The translations under genes were made by a program, and so were the position numbers. Under the pieces are notes generated by a model that was not told where the DNA came from, did not search any database, and was given only the letters and a program-made list of their open reading frames with translations. From the IMG/VR virus record IMGVR_UViG_3300048587_000696, positions 1-64,000 of that record: a stretch of DNA of 64,000 nt; one strand, given 5' to 3'. Shown one piece after another: positions 24,401 to 33,839 of this stretch (the first letter of the stretch is position 1; each line of letters begins with the position of its first letter). This DNA comes from a virus.

Positions 24401-27400
24401 GCTGCTGCGATTCGTTCCGATTCGTCGCCAAGCGCAACGAACCCAGGCAGGGCCTTGTCAAAGAATTCTACGAGCCGATTATTGGTCTCATTGAAGACCT
24501 GATTCCGCGGCAACGCGCCACTCGCCCGGTCCCGCTCCACCGAGGCCAGCACTTCGCCAGCGCCGCGCTGTACGATTTCCAGCAGCGCTTCCGGCGTCTG
24601 CCCGAAGCCCAGCGCGCGCTGCTCATACTCCTTGAAGAACGGACTCTGCTGAAACTGCTCCCGGTCAAACGGCTCGGCGGTGCGTACCCGCTCACGATCG
24701 GAGGCCCGCTGAAACAGCCGAGCGCCAGCTTGAAAGATCCCTACTGCAATTCCAAAAGCCGCCGTGTACGCCCCAAAGGAGGCCAGCCCGCCGAGAACCG
24801 TCGCCCCAAGACCACGGGCGAACGCCGCGCTAGAGTCGAGTCCACGCCGCAGCAAACTCGGGCCTCCAACGCCGACCATCCCATTCGCGCGCAGGGCGGC
24901 ACTCTGTGCTGTTGCCTGCGCAGTTCGTGCCGCAGCTGCGGCATCCGCCTGAGCCGCCGCCGCAGCGGCATCCCTGTACGCCGCCCGACGCGCCTGCAGA
25001 TCCGCCAATCGGCCCTGGCGCTGCTCGGGCGTCCCCCGGCTCTGCCGCTTCCGCCGATACTGGCCCGGCTTAAACGTCGGCGGATCCTTCGCCCTACGCG
25101 CGGCCCCGAGCATGTCCGCACGCGCGAGGCGTGCCGCCTCACGCAGAGGCACGGCTTCTTGTTCCGCGCTCACTGCCGCCGTCCGCAGTGACCGCAGGCC
25201 CTCAACCACCCCCGCCGCCTCCTCAGCACCAGACTCGGCCAGGACAGGAGCCACGCCACGCGACAGTCGCTGCTGCAGCGCCCGAGACACCAGCGACACC
25301 CCGCCCAGAGCCGCGCCGCCTAGCGCCACCGGCAGTCCAGGGTTCGCAGCGACTGCCCCGAACGCCCCCGCCCCGAGCTTCAGCCCGCCCTTCAGTGCCG
25401 CGCCGAGGCCCGTGTCCACGAGCAGCGACGAGGCGAACGCGGTAAACGCGGTGGCAAACTGGGTCAGGCGCGCACTCACCGAGTCAAGTCGCAAGCGCAC
25501 ACGATCCTGCGTATCCCCGAATGCCAAGGCGCTGACCTGTGCCGTCTTCAGTGAGTCATTAAACCCGCCCAACAGCGCGGCCGCCAGGTTGACCTGTCGC
25601 GCACCGGCAAAGGTGACCAACAGTTGCTGTGCCCGAACGGTATCGCCGCTGGCGTTCAACTCCTGGAACTTTGCCGCAATGTCCTGCAAGATGTCCTGCA
25701 GGGGCCGCAGCGTGTTGGGCGTGTCTCCCGCCAGGTTGATGCCAAACTCACCCTGCAGCGACCGGGCGACTTCCGGCGCAGACAGCCGCGAGATCATGAA
25801 CCGAAGACCCGTGGCAGCCTGATTGCCCGACACCCGCGTGCGCTCGATAATGGTCGTCGACGCGCCGATGATCAGGTCCAGCGCGTCCACCGCACCGAGC
25901 GCCTGCGGTTGTAGCTGTGCGGCGATGGAACCGGCACGCTGAATAGCCGTCGACAGGTCCGACGCGCTCACGGCGTACTGCGCCTCAATACGCGCGATGC
26001 GGTCGAGAATCTCGAAAGGCCGCACGCGCCCTTCCATGATGTTCTCCACCGCGATCAGGAATTCAGTGGCCTGCTTGGCGTCAAGATCCGCACCCGTCTG
26101 GGCGGCAAGCGACGCTCGAGTCAGATCCACCGTTTCCGTGGAACTGGCACCGGTCTGCGCGAAGAACTTGCTCGACTGCACCGCCTGACGAAGCGGCACA
26201 CCGAAGTCAGCGGCTGCCCCAATGACGCCGCGCCCGATATTCTGTGCTTCCCCGCTCGAGCGCGAGCTCAGCACGCCTTGAATCTGCTTCAAGTCCACTT
26301 CAAGACCGACAGCCTCGGTGGCCGCCTGCCGCAGCTGGGACGCCAGCGTGAACACGATTCCGCCCGCAAACACGTACGCACTCAGCGACTGCAACTTGGT
26401 CTGCAAGCGATCAATAAACTTACCGCCGCTCTTCTCCACCTCCACCGCCGACCGACTCGCCTCACCGAGCAGCTGCCCCTGCTTCCCCAGCTCCGCGTTC
26501 AGCGCGTTGTACTTCTTGGTCACGGCCTCCACATTCGCCGCGTCCTTTGAGGACAACGTGCCGGTGGCCCGCAGGCGCAGGTAGATCGACTCGGTCTCCT
26601 TCAACACAGCGTTCAGCTCAGTCTGAAGCGCTCGCTCCTGGTCAGCGCGCCGACCCTGCAACGCCTTGTTATCCGTTGGCGCCTTGCTGCGCGCCCCGGC
26701 CAGGGCGCTTTCCGTCAACGCACGGCGCGCCTCCAGCTCCTGCAGCTGCGTCAGGTCTCGACCAAGTTCCGTCCGCTCATTCTGCAGGCCCAACACCGCC
26801 GTGGCCGCAGACTTCACTTGCGGGGTGTTGCCCCCAAAGAACCGGGGATTGGCGTCGGCCACCGACAGCGACCGCTCAGCAAACGACCCGAGCACCGCGT
26901 CAAACTGCGCAGACTCCTTGGCCAAGCCGGTACGGATGTTCCCCACTGGCAGACCCGTGGCGAGGTACGACTGTTCCAGCAGCTGCAAATCGCGCTGCTT
27001 CACCGCCGAGCGCTGCAACTGCTTGAAGTCTTCCGTCAGCAACTTGGCCTGCTGCGTCACACTCACCGGCAACGCGGGCAGCGCGGTGTCCGCGTCGAGA
27101 CCCACGAACGGCTGAGCCGCCGCAGCCACCCCACCCGTGCCCGGCAAGCCCCCCTTCGTCAGCCGACGATTGATTGCGGCCAGCTCGCGCTCCTCCTGGA
27201 CCACACGTTCCTTATCGCTCGCAAACTTGACCCTCGCCGCACGTTCCTGTGCGTCGGTGCCGGTGCGCGTCGCAATCGACTGGAACTTCTCAAAGGTCAC
27301 CGCCAACGGCGCAAGCGTCTTCTGCATCTTGTCGAAGGCTTCGATCATCGGGTCGAAGCCCACCTTCGACAACGACTCCAGCGTCTTCAGCACCCGCGAC

Positions 27401-30018
27401 AAACTAGTCTCGACCTTGGCCAGGACCTTCTCGAACTCCGCAGCCGTGCGCACTTCCGGCGACAGCGACGCTGCCCCGTCGGGGCGGTTCAGCACCGGCC
27501 CAACCACCTCGGAGATCACACCGCCTCGCCGCGCACGACGGCGCTCCGCCTGCGCCATCAGGACACCGTCGAGGACCCCACGATCCTTTTCAATCGCCCC
27601 CGGCTTGTAATAGGCCCCACCGAACTCGATCTCCTGCTGCATCGCGAGGATGCGCTTCTCGCGAGCCTCACTCGGGTTCGTCGCAAACTCCGCCTGCGCC
27701 GCACCCAGCAGGCGCTGCGTTTCGTCCAAGCGGTCTCGGGTTGCCGGGGCGAAGGTCCCGCCGGAGTCAAACCACGCCCGCAGCTCGCGCTGCCGCTGCT
27801 CCAGCGACTTTTCCGTGCGCACCCGCTGTTCCGCCACCCCGCCGGACGGCCCAATGGGCGTCGTCTCGACCGACAGATCAGGATTGAAGTCCGGCCGGTC
27901 CGGTTCGCTGCGCGCGCGGGTCTGCTCAAACGCCGTCTTTGCCCCGGTGAAGTCCCGCAAGAACGCAATGATATCGTCCGCGTTCTCGCCTGCCTTCCGG
28001 GCGCTCTTCGGCGTCGCCCCCGTGATCGACGACAGCAGGTCGTTCCGTTGGATTTCCTGCACCAGCTCCTGCGGGAGGGCCACGCCCTTTTCGTACTGGC
28101 GCAGGGCACCGACGTAGCGCTCCAGCGTGCGCTTTACATACGCACCGACTTCTTGCGGGAACAGCACCAGCTCGCGCTCGATACCCGGGTTCGACTCCTT
28201 CAACAGGTCCGCGCGCTGCACCGAGCTCCGGAGCGCCCCCAAACTTCCGCGGTACTGGTCCGGGCTGATCTCATCCGCGGAGAGCTTCCGCTTGAGTTCG
28301 GCTTCGTACTGGGCCGTGCCAGCATTGACCAGCTTGTTCACCCCGGCAAACTGCGCCCCGCGCAGTTCGGCGTCCGCCGAATACAGTTGACCCGCAAGCT
28401 GCTGTGCCTGGCTCTCGAACACCCCGCGCTCGGCGCCCTCGGCGCGCTGGGCCGCCTCGGTCACATCAGCAAGCTGCTTCTCCAGCTTGCTCCGACGATC
28501 CCGCACTTCGCGGTACTCCGGCGCCTGGGTGACCCGACGCGTCGTCAGCGAGGCGGCCAGGTCTGGCGACGCCAGCACTCCCGACTCGGTCGCCAGTCGG
28601 AACAGCTCCTGGTCGCGCTCCGAGTACCCCGAGAGCACGCGCCCGGCCCGGCGGTTCGCCCAGGCCGTGAGGCCAGTCGGCTCACGCTCAAATCCTGCCA
28701 TCGCCGCGTCGCGCTGCTTGGCGCTCACAAACGCTGGACCGCCCTCGCCCCGGGCGCGCTGATCTTCCACCAGCTTAATCGTTGCGTTCAGTTGCCCGTC
28801 AATGACCGCGAGCGATTCCCGCTTCTCGATAATGTCCTTCTCGACGCGCTTAATCTCCGCAATCGCGGCTTCACGCGCGGCAAACTGCTTTGGGTTCGCG
28901 TTGTCCGACGTGGTGGGAATCACACCGCCGTCCGTCACACCCAGGTCGGCGGCCAGCTCCGCCCGGCGCTCCTGCAACTTCTGCAGCTGCAGGCGACCAG
29001 CGTCTCGCTCCTCCAGCATGCGATCCCGCTGCTGCTCCCGCGCCGCCAGCGTGATCCCAGGCCCCGACGGGCGCATTACCTGCTCGTACTGCCGCGCCTG
29101 CCCCTCCGTGACCGGCAGCACCGCGCGACCATTGGGCAGCACCGGGCCCGATGCCGCAGAGCGTGGCACCGCCGCACCCCCGCCGCCCGACTGGAACTGC
29201 AGCCCAGCCATCGCCTCGGTAATGCCCGCACGCAACGCTTCCCCGAGCTGCTTCGCTCCGGTTTCGAAGGCCAAGGAGAGTGCCTTGGAGTCGATCGCCA
29301 TGGTGAGCTCAGCCCCGCCAGGCGTAGCGCGAGCCGACACCGATGCCTTGCCCAGCGCCTTTGACTGCCGAGCCACACGCTTCGCCAGCTCCTGCACAAT
29401 CGTATTTGGGTCGAACAGCCGCGATTCCGCCTCTGCGAAGAAGTCGGGCGCGACTGACTCCCGCGCGGCATCCAGCTCCTTAACCTTTCGACGGAAGCCC
29501 GCAGGCATCTGTCGAGTGATCATCTCGCGCGCTACCGGCGAGAGCGTACCGCTGTCCTTGATCACGCGCTGCGTAGCGGCCAGAACCTTCTTGGTTTCCT
29601 CCAAGGCCGCGGTCGCCGCGATCACCTTCGGATCGGACGGTACCACCGACCGATCGTTGGACCCACCACCCCCGCCGCCACCGCCCGCCATGGCCCGCAA
29701 CGCCACCGTGAGGTCGCGAATCTCCTTCTCGAGCCCACCGCCGCTGACCGGACCCGGCTCCGAATACCCGCCGCCCTCGCCGCCGCCCCCGCCCTTGACG
29801 CCCTTACCGTACGCCGGAGCCGCAGTCGCTCCCGACGAGACCGCCTTGGCGACCTGCTCAGAGATCTTCCCCAACGACTCGGTCCGCACGCGCACATCAA
29901 ACTCCGCACCCTTGGTGCTGAGTTCCTGGATGGCGCGAATGGTGTCATAGAGCTGCTGCAAGTCCTTGAGCTGCGTCATCTCTACGGCAATGACGTACTC
30001 GAGATTGCTCTTTGCCAT
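21433..30018 (-). CDS. tail tape measure protein
   Basis: 2861 residues, among the longest tape measures. Residues about 1220-1540 carry the TP901-type core (LKQIQGVLSSRSSG, VPLRQAVQSSKFFAQTGASS, TIIERTRVSGNQAATGLRFM). Hydrophobic segments lie near 1560-1585 (LPVALGGAALGGVSLV) and 1735-1765, and a Gly-rich bundle at about 2695-2750 (ALIGGAIGGKDSYGQEG, GGILGGALGGLFG). Most of the rest is long helix and coiled coil. Tape length scales with tail length at about 0.15 nm per residue, so the tail may reach roughly 430 nm. It follows the chaperone genes as usual. Confidence 0.93.
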   Translation of the reverse strand: MAKSNLEYVIAVEMTQLKDLQQLYDTIRAIQELSTKGAEFDVRVRTESLGKISEQVAKAVSSGATAAPAYGKGVKGGGGGEGGGYSEPGPVSGGGLEKEIRDLTVALRAMAGGGGGGGGSNDRSVVPSDPKVIAATAALEETKKVLAATQRVIKDSGTLSPVAREMITRQMPAGFRRKVKELDAARESVAPDFFAEAESRLFDPNTIVQELAKRVARQSKALGKASVSARATPGGAELTMAIDSKALSLAFETGAKQLGEALRAGITEAMAGLQFQSGGGGAAVPRSAASGPVLPNGRAVLPVTEGQARQYEQVMRPSGPGITLAAREQQRDRMLEERDAGRLQLQKLQERRAELAADLGVTDGGVIPTTSDNANPKQFAAREAAIAEIKRVEKDIIEKRESLAVIDGQLNATIKLVEDQRARGEGGPAFVSAKQRDAAMAGFEREPTGLTAWANRRAGRVLSGYSERDQELFRLATESGVLASPDLAASLTTRRVTQAPEYREVRDRRSKLEKQLADVTEAAQRAEGAERGVFESQAQQLAGQLYSADAELRGAQFAGVNKLVNAGTAQYEAELKRKLSADEISPDQYRGSLGALRSSVQRADLLKESNPGIERELVLFPQEVGAYVKRTLERYVGALRQYEKGVALPQELVQEIQRNDLLSSITGATPKSARKAGENADDIIAFLRDFTGAKTAFEQTRARSEPDRPDFNPDLSVETTPIGPSGGVAEQRVRTEKSLEQRQRELRAWFDSGGTFAPATRDRLDETQRLLGAAQAEFATNPSEAREKRILAMQQEIEFGGAYYKPGAIEKDRGVLDGVLMAQAERRRARRGGVISEVVGPVLNRPDGAASLSPEVRTAAEFEKVLAKVETSLSRVLKTLESLSKVGFDPMIEAFDKMQKTLAPLAVTFEKFQSIATRTGTDAQERAARVKFASDKERVVQEERELAAINRRLTKGGLPGTGGVAAAAQPFVGLDADTALPALPVSVTQQAKLLTEDFKQLQRSAVKQRDLQLLEQSYLATGLPVGNIRTGLAKESAQFDAVLGSFAERSLSVADANPRFFGGNTPQVKSAATAVLGLQNERTELGRDLTQLQELEARRALTESALAGARSKAPTDNKALQGRRADQERALQTELNAVLKETESIYLRLRATGTLSSKDAANVEAVTKKYNALNAELGKQGQLLGEASRSAVEVEKSGGKFIDRLQTKLQSLSAYVFAGGIVFTLASQLRQAATEAVGLEVDLKQIQGVLSSRSSGEAQNIGRGVIGAAADFGVPLRQAVQSSKFFAQTGASSTETVDLTRASLAAQTGADLDAKQATEFLIAVENIMEGRVRPFEILDRIARIEAQYAVSASDLSTAIQRAGSIAAQLQPQALGAVDALDLIIGASTTIIERTRVSGNQAATGLRFMISRLSAPEVARSLQGEFGINLAGDTPNTLRPLQDILQDIAAKFQELNASGDTVRAQQLLVTFAGARQVNLAAALLGGFNDSLKTAQVSALAFGDTQDRVRLRLDSVSARLTQFATAFTAFASSLLVDTGLGAALKGGLKLGAGAFGAVAANPGLPVALGGAALGGVSLVSRALQQRLSRGVAPVLAESGAEEAAGVVEGLRSLRTAAVSAEQEAVPLREAARLARADMLGAARRAKDPPTFKPGQYRRKRQSRGTPEQRQGRLADLQARRAAYRDAAAAAAQADAAAAARTAQATAQSAALRANGMVGVGGPSLLRRGLDSSAAFARGLGATVLGGLASFGAYTAAFGIAVGIFQAGARLFQRASDRERVRTAEPFDREQFQQSPFFKEYEQRALGFGQTPEALLEIVQRGAGEVLASVERDRASGALPRNQVFNETNNRLVEFFDKALPGFVALGDESERIAAAAGLLKESAKLELAVPNTYLSEARTDLADVVAEFQQNTVNLSKQLRSVASAAGQSSDATEYSGTRVFSRDPGQAILESLSSALSFRGQKIGDLSAVQFGASGTISQIAKQAADAGQSPLAALDKVARERLLLSADDLRLFQRLDANVPFVVPDRNQERLRQAIAERGITDPNDPQRRSLTESNYRFANLDRVAQALVDQLAPAINVQGRVQMLANETGALGSEEGSAFAAAIKQALQLAVEKLDDQLQREITAGQDTSSTQRIINTLNDAQGRTSQLAELSTKNQALGGVRDRLFAPIVSFSERSARNRVQSDLQDRFGISFDATRARSDNAQQLLQDLGTLPITLQRDLINAQASFVASKGQFGGGEKQFGARIVDDELAPGRGEAAAIGSLVDEVSGAKAEGDRALNRINLLKEQVRIASTEGLGAFVNTAIKAGGSVGEIGLQLKQSLADLGELGDAEDQATTERLLSTIGGLGELLKAATDAVEKDILPEIQRQERIQEINRRLTRIQGAAQRQTALTGALNQADVAAAQADPRRPQAGVTLQLGQIALVEQQRSALAEATAAEQRRLASEQFEVGDGQLAARMNDIDNQLGEDLLNAQSEALVARFGVLSGANAQLQRRPREESAQLVQELVAPLRTFLSSSRNFSGQGLQQLAEGVAQAAQSRLVDVFLRNVFSETGLLGDKLTSAFASGALSTETAIEAGFRKGVAAWTAATQQEISAAAAQAGSVVGTGSVGGLTGAGGAAAATTAVAWYAKSRGTSSSTGPTGPTPTVLDIPGGVPIALDPALLTATPSTSGGSKQFSFAGSGKLGKFGRAADVALPLAGALIGGAIGGKDSYGQEGASIGALIGGATPLGPVGAFVGGILGGALGGLFGKSKPPETEPQLAALERIERNTREQIQAIEVQTQQLTLGSRFLNVPAGFVVPGFQPFGSGGTGTEGAGDRPIEINVYGAPGQSEAVIADKVATALRDQLGGRGTSFDVRSA

Positions 30019-30022
30019 GGGG

Positions 30023-31048
30023 TTACCTTGCGTCCGAAGTCAACAGCTGATCGAGCATTTCCACGACGGCTGTGCGCAGCATGTCCGTGTCTTCCGTGTA
30101 CATCCCACCCTCAGCCGTGGTGAGCGCGTTCATCGGCTGTGTTCCCGCCAGCAGCAGCCCGAACTTGGGCCGCGGACTGTAGTACCACGTCTTCATCGGC
30201 CCGACGCCTGGGTTCGCGCCATCCTTGGCCTTACTCCGCCGAATGCCCGTGCCGAACTCCACGTGGCGCCAGAACGACCGGTACCGAGACGTGCTCGGGC
30301 GGCCCGTAAACGCTTGGGTCGCGGACGGTGTTTCGAGCTGATCGAGGTACGACATCAAGCCCACCCCGATCAGCGCCCCACCATCGTCCGTCGGAACTTG
30401 CGCCACGAAGGACGCTTCCGTCATCAGGCTCAGCAGCGCCATCAGCCGCTTCCGGAACTGGTTGCCCGCCATGTTGCTCAGGTAGTGCGAGCCCTTCCCG
30501 GGCTTCTGCTCCCCACGACGATCCTGCGTCCCACCCAGGCGCTTCCGCAGCGCGTCAGCCATCGCCTGTGCCCGCTTGCTTGCCCCTTCCACCGCTTCCA
30601 AGTCTCCGCTGATCTGTGCCTCGTTCAGGCGCTCCAGTGCCGCGTCGAGCTTGTCCTTCAGCGCGAGGTCCGTCATCCGCTTGCGCGGCGAGTACAGCGT
30701 CTCCTGTCCGTTCTGCGACAAGACTTGCATCTCCAGCGACTTTTCCACATTTGCCAAGAACCGGCGCCGGATCTGCCGCACCAGCGTGCGAATCACCACC
30801 GCCCGGAGCAGGCTCGCCACCGCAGTCTGGTTGACTGCCGACTCCAAACGTGCCGCGGCTTCCTCGAAGCCCACGGTCTTCATGTTGAACCGCACCTTGA
30901 TCGTGAACTCCCGCGGCACGTCCCGCGGCAAGGTGGCTCGCATTTTCTCACTGGGCGCCACGTCGTACGCCGCCCCGGCACTCCCCGCGGGGGAAGTGCC
31001 GAGTGCCTCAGCAACCAGCTCGGCGTCCGTCCTACGCTTCCGTGTCAT
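30023..31048 (-). CDS. tail-assembly or neck protein with gp10-like motif
   Basis: 341 residues, start overlapping the upstream stop (ATGA). The N-terminal third is helical (FEEAAARLESAVNQTAV, then IRTLVRQIRRRFL). A motif RYRSFWRHVEFGTG near residue 255-268 recalls the EFGT signature of HK97 gp10-type tail-completion proteins, but the protein is about twice their usual length. Its position between chaperone and tape measure is odd for a gp10 relative. Structural assembly role likely, identity uncertain. Confidence 0.6.
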   Translation of the reverse strand: MTRKRRTDAELVAEALGTSPAGSAGAAYDVAPSEKMRATLPRDVPREFTIKVRFNMKTVGFEEAAARLESAVNQTAVASLLRAVVIRTLVRQIRRRFLANVEKSLEMQVLSQNGQETLYSPRKRMTDLALKDKLDAALERLNEAQISGDLEAVEGASKRAQAMADALRKRLGGTQDRRGEQKPGKGSHYLSNMAGNQFRKRLMALLSLMTEASFVAQVPTDDGGALIGVGLMSYLDQLETPSATQAFTGRPSTSRYRSFWRHVEFGTGIRRSKAKDGANPGVGPMKTWYYSPRPKFGLLLAGTQPMNALTTAEGGMYTEDTDMLRTAVVEMLDQLLTSDAR

Positions 31049-31212
31049 CGCCCGCCCTGGTACTGAGGAATCGAGACCGGACTGCCTCCGTACGAGGCGC
31101 CGTTGCTCTTGGCCGCCTTGCGCGCCTGCTCCCGCGCAAAGTTTTCGTACCAGCTATCCATCGCCGCATCGTCCGCGATGATCTTGTCGTCCGGCTTGTC
31201 GGTGGGCGACAT
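31045..31212 (-). CDS. second-frame tail assembly chaperone extension or small separate ORF
   Basis: Starting at ATG 31212 this encodes 55 residues (MSPTDKPDDKIIADDAAMDS and onward). The same frame upstream, to about 31320, also looks like protein (VQCAYDVDDGQLTLLGYGRF) and overlaps the end of the first chaperone ORF in the -1 frame with no start codon before 31212. Siphophages often make a longer chaperone by -1 frameshifting here, so the real product may be a fusion with 31254-32360. No canonical X_XXY_YYZ slippery heptamer was found in the overlap. Confidence 0.55.
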   Translation of the reverse strand: MSPTDKPDDKIIADDAAMDSWYENFAREQARKAAKSNGASYGGSPVSIPQYQGGR

Positions 31213-31253
31213 GTTGTGAATCGCCTCATAGAACCGGCCGTACCCCAGCAGCG

Positions 31254-32360
31254 TCAGCTGTCCGTCATCAACGTCATAGGCGCACTGGACGCCGAAGAGT
31301 CGGGCGCCGTCGCCACCGGCGGATCGGTATCGGGCTTGGAAATCTGCGGAGCGGGCGATTCGTCGGAGTGCCCTGATGCCCCAGTCTCCGAGGGATCCGC
31401 CGTCTTGGCCTCGTCCGCGGTCAGAAAACCGAACGTCTGCAGGTACTCCCGTGCCTCGTCCGGAATGCCGTTCTGGAAGAAGTAGGCTTCCACCAGGAGC
31501 CACTGGACCAAGCCCTCCGGCAGGTCGTACAAGTCCTGGAACGTCGGCGTCAGCGGCCCAGCGGGCAGCGAGTCCTCGCCCAGTCGCTCGGCGGTGAAGT
31601 ACAGCCGGGCCATCTCCTCCGCATTGTCCCGGCGCTGCTCCACCGACTCCGCGAAGATCTTGGCGTGCCGCAGCTGGAGCTCCGACAGGCGCAGCCGCTC
31701 GCGCTGCAGCTTCAGGTACCGGTGCAGCCGCTCCCGCAGATCATCGATCAGGTGCAGGTGCTCTGCGGCCTCCACGTCCGGCACCGCCTCGAGCAGGCGC
31801 TGCATGTCGTAGTCCGGGCTGTACCGCTCCCGGGACTGCGATGCGGCGTGCTCGGTGTCGTAGTCCGCCTGCTCATCCGACGTGAACTCGAGCCACCGGT
31901 TGAACCGCACCAGCAGGGCGTCCCGCGTCTTCTGCTTGGTGACGTGCTCCTCAACCTTGGTGCGGAACGCGGCGGCGGCTGCCATCAGATCGAGCGACCA
32001 GTTGTCCTGCGCGATGCCGTCCGCGAACAACTCGCCCATGGCCTTGTTGGTCGACGCCTGCAGCCGCTCCAGCTCGGCGCTCATGTCGGTCGTCCACTCG
32101 CCACGCTCAGCCACCAGCTTGAGCAGCTGCTCATGGCTCAGGATGTCAGGGTTCTGGAGGTCCCGGTGGTACTGGCGCTGCACCACTTCCGCGATCTTGC
32201 GACGGCGGGCCGGGTTCATGCGCGTAAAGCGGACCAGGCGAATCGTCGCCCCGTCCTCCTGCGCGTCCTGCAGCGATGCGGGAACTTCCTTCGTGCGATA
32301 GCCGCGACGCAGCTCGTCTTCGAGCACTGCGTCCAGCCGCTTCTGCGTCTCTTGCTCCAT
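31254..32360 (-). CDS. tail assembly chaperone (zero-frame product)
   Basis: 368 residues, ATG with GGGGGAG immediately upstream. Acidic and helical throughout, with QYHRDLQNPDILSHEQLLKL and a long charged middle. The Pro/Ser/Asp-rich end (DTDPPVATAPDSSASSAP) looks unstructured. It sits between tail tube and tape measure, the fixed position of the gpG-type chaperone, but is unusually long. A terminator separates it from the tail tube gene, which would keep its expression lower than tube protein. Confidence 0.7.
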   Translation of the reverse strand: MEQETQKRLDAVLEDELRRGYRTKEVPASLQDAQEDGATIRLVRFTRMNPARRRKIAEVVQRQYHRDLQNPDILSHEQLLKLVAERGEWTTDMSAELERLQASTNKAMGELFADGIAQDNWSLDLMAAAAAFRTKVEEHVTKQKTRDALLVRFNRWLEFTSDEQADYDTEHAASQSRERYSPDYDMQRLLEAVPDVEAAEHLHLIDDLRERLHRYLKLQRERLRLSELQLRHAKIFAESVEQRRDNAEEMARLYFTAERLGEDSLPAGPLTPTFQDLYDLPEGLVQWLLVEAYFFQNGIPDEAREYLQTFGFLTADEAKTADPSETGASGHSDESPAPQISKPDTDPPVATAPDSSASSAPMTLMTDS

Positions 32361-32441
32361 TACTCCCCCGGAAAGCCGTATAGTCCACCCTCAGAGCGCG
32401 ATCGCTCCCCATTAAGTCGGCCCCACCAGGGGGCAAACGAA

Positions 32442-32471
32442 AGCGGCTCGTCACCGAAGTGCCGAGCCGCT
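32442..32471 (-). terminator. terminator after the tail tube gene
   Basis: Nine-base perfect stem (AGCGGCTCG at 32442-32450, CGAGCCGCT at 32463-32471), 12-base loop, followed on the minus strand by TTTCGTTT. It would boost tube-protein mRNA relative to the chaperone and tape measure genes. Confidence 0.78.
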
Positions 32472-32492
32472 CCGCCGCCCTAGGGTCCGTGG

Positions 32493-33791
32493 TTAGATGT
32501 TGAACCCGTTCACGGTCATGGCCGTACCCCGGAAGGTCCAGGTGATCTCACCGCGGCCGCCGACGTTGACCCGGCTGCCCATCCCGTCGACGCGAACGTC
32601 GGGGAAGATCAGCTCCTGGATCTTGGTGCCGTCCTTGGTGAAGTAGTGGATCACCACGGCGAACTCAGTCTTCAGGTACTGCGGCGAGAACTCGAACGTG
32701 TTGTCGTACACGTCCGGACCGGTGAAGGTCTTGTTCATGACCGCCTGCCAGTCCGCCCAGTCCGTCTCGGTGACCGTCGCGTTGACCGTCATGTTGAGCG
32801 GGAAGGTCGGGGCACGGTGGTAGATCGTGGTGCCCTGGCTGTTGTACGCGATCTGCCGCAGCGCCTCGGTCCGGAAGTCGACGTTGTAGTCGATCGACTG
32901 CACGCGGAGCCACTGCTCGGCCGAGTTCGGCGTGGTGGCGTTGGCCGGGGCGATGTACACGTTCGCCTGGAAGCCGCGCACACCGTACACTGCCGTCGGA
33001 CCCGTACCCACGGTATCCGGGGTGTGCACCGTGGCCCAGTTCGTGGTCGGCACCTTGCGATACATGGTTGCCATGGCAACCACACCCTGCGGCACGGTGT
33101 ACCCGCCCGACATGGTGATGATCGTGGTCGCGAAGGTCGCGTAGACCGGGTCGGTGTTCTCGGTTCGGTACGGCACCGAGTCGATCGTCACATACGCCAG
33201 CTCCCAATCAGTCGCCGTGTACGCAGGATCAAGCAGGGTCAGCGTGGTGCCCGTGGTCCGCTCGCACGGCACAGTCCGGACGTCGTGGAACGGCGCCGGG
33301 AAGCCGACGACGTAGAGGCCCGACCAGTTGACCGTGTCGCTGGCGGCGCCGTTGGCCTGCACCCGGCCCGCGATCGACGTCGGGTAGCAACACGCCAGAT
33401 ACGTCGAGCGGTTGAACGTGAGCTGGTCCGTCTTCTCGTGGAGCACCGCGTCGAACTTCAGGTTCGCCAGGTCGTCCTGGTCGAACGAGTACCCGTTCAC
33501 ACCCGGAGCGCCCGCCGGATCGTAGGCAAAGCCTTCGAAGGCGTCGGTCCCCGCGTTGAACACGGTCTTGAGGCGCGCGATCAGGCCCGCGAGGTTGCCG
33601 TTGGACGAGAGCTCGAACGAGCCTGAGGTCTCCAGCTCCATCAGCGTCTCGAGACGGGTCGTCCGGCCCAGCTCGAACACGTCCTGCGCGTTGAAGTTCG
33701 GGGCCCAGTTGAAGTTCTGGACCAGCCCGAGCGCATCAAAGTCGTTGATGCGCAGCGTCTTGTCGGAGCCAAGTACCTGCAAACCTGCCAT
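32493..33791 (-). CDS. major tail tube protein
   Basis: 432 residues, strong SD AAGGAG. The N-terminus (GSDKTLRINDFDALGLVQNF, then AQDVFELGRTTRLETLMELE) and the conserved-looking end (VDGMGSRVNVGGRGEITWTF) are typical of tail tube subunits. An insertion domain of roughly 200 residues (about 120-330) makes it longer than minimal tube proteins and may decorate the tail surface. Followed directly by a terminator, as expected for a highly expressed structural gene. Confidence 0.85.
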   Translation of the reverse strand: MAGLQVLGSDKTLRINDFDALGLVQNFNWAPNFNAQDVFELGRTTRLETLMELETSGSFELSSNGNLAGLIARLKTVFNAGTDAFEGFAYDPAGAPGVNGYSFDQDDLANLKFDAVLHEKTDQLTFNRSTYLACCYPTSIAGRVQANGAASDTVNWSGLYVVGFPAPFHDVRTVPCERTTGTTLTLLDPAYTATDWELAYVTIDSVPYRTENTDPVYATFATTIITMSGGYTVPQGVVAMATMYRKVPTTNWATVHTPDTVGTGPTAVYGVRGFQANVYIAPANATTPNSAEQWLRVQSIDYNVDFRTEALRQIAYNSQGTTIYHRAPTFPLNMTVNATVTETDWADWQAVMNKTFTGPDVYDNTFEFSPQYLKTEFAVVIHYFTKDGTKIQELIFPDVRVDGMGSRVNVGGRGEITWTFRGTAMTVNGFNI

Positions 33792-33839
33792 CGGAATCTC
33801 CTTCGTGACATCCGCGCGTCACGCGACGTGTGAACTGTA

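Noticed and set aside
31212-31503. Treating the whole second chaperone frame up to 31503 as an independent gene
   Set aside because: The part upstream of about 31330 is Gly/Arg-rich shadow of the first chaperone frame and would overlap it by 250 bases. Only the downstream part looks like real protein.
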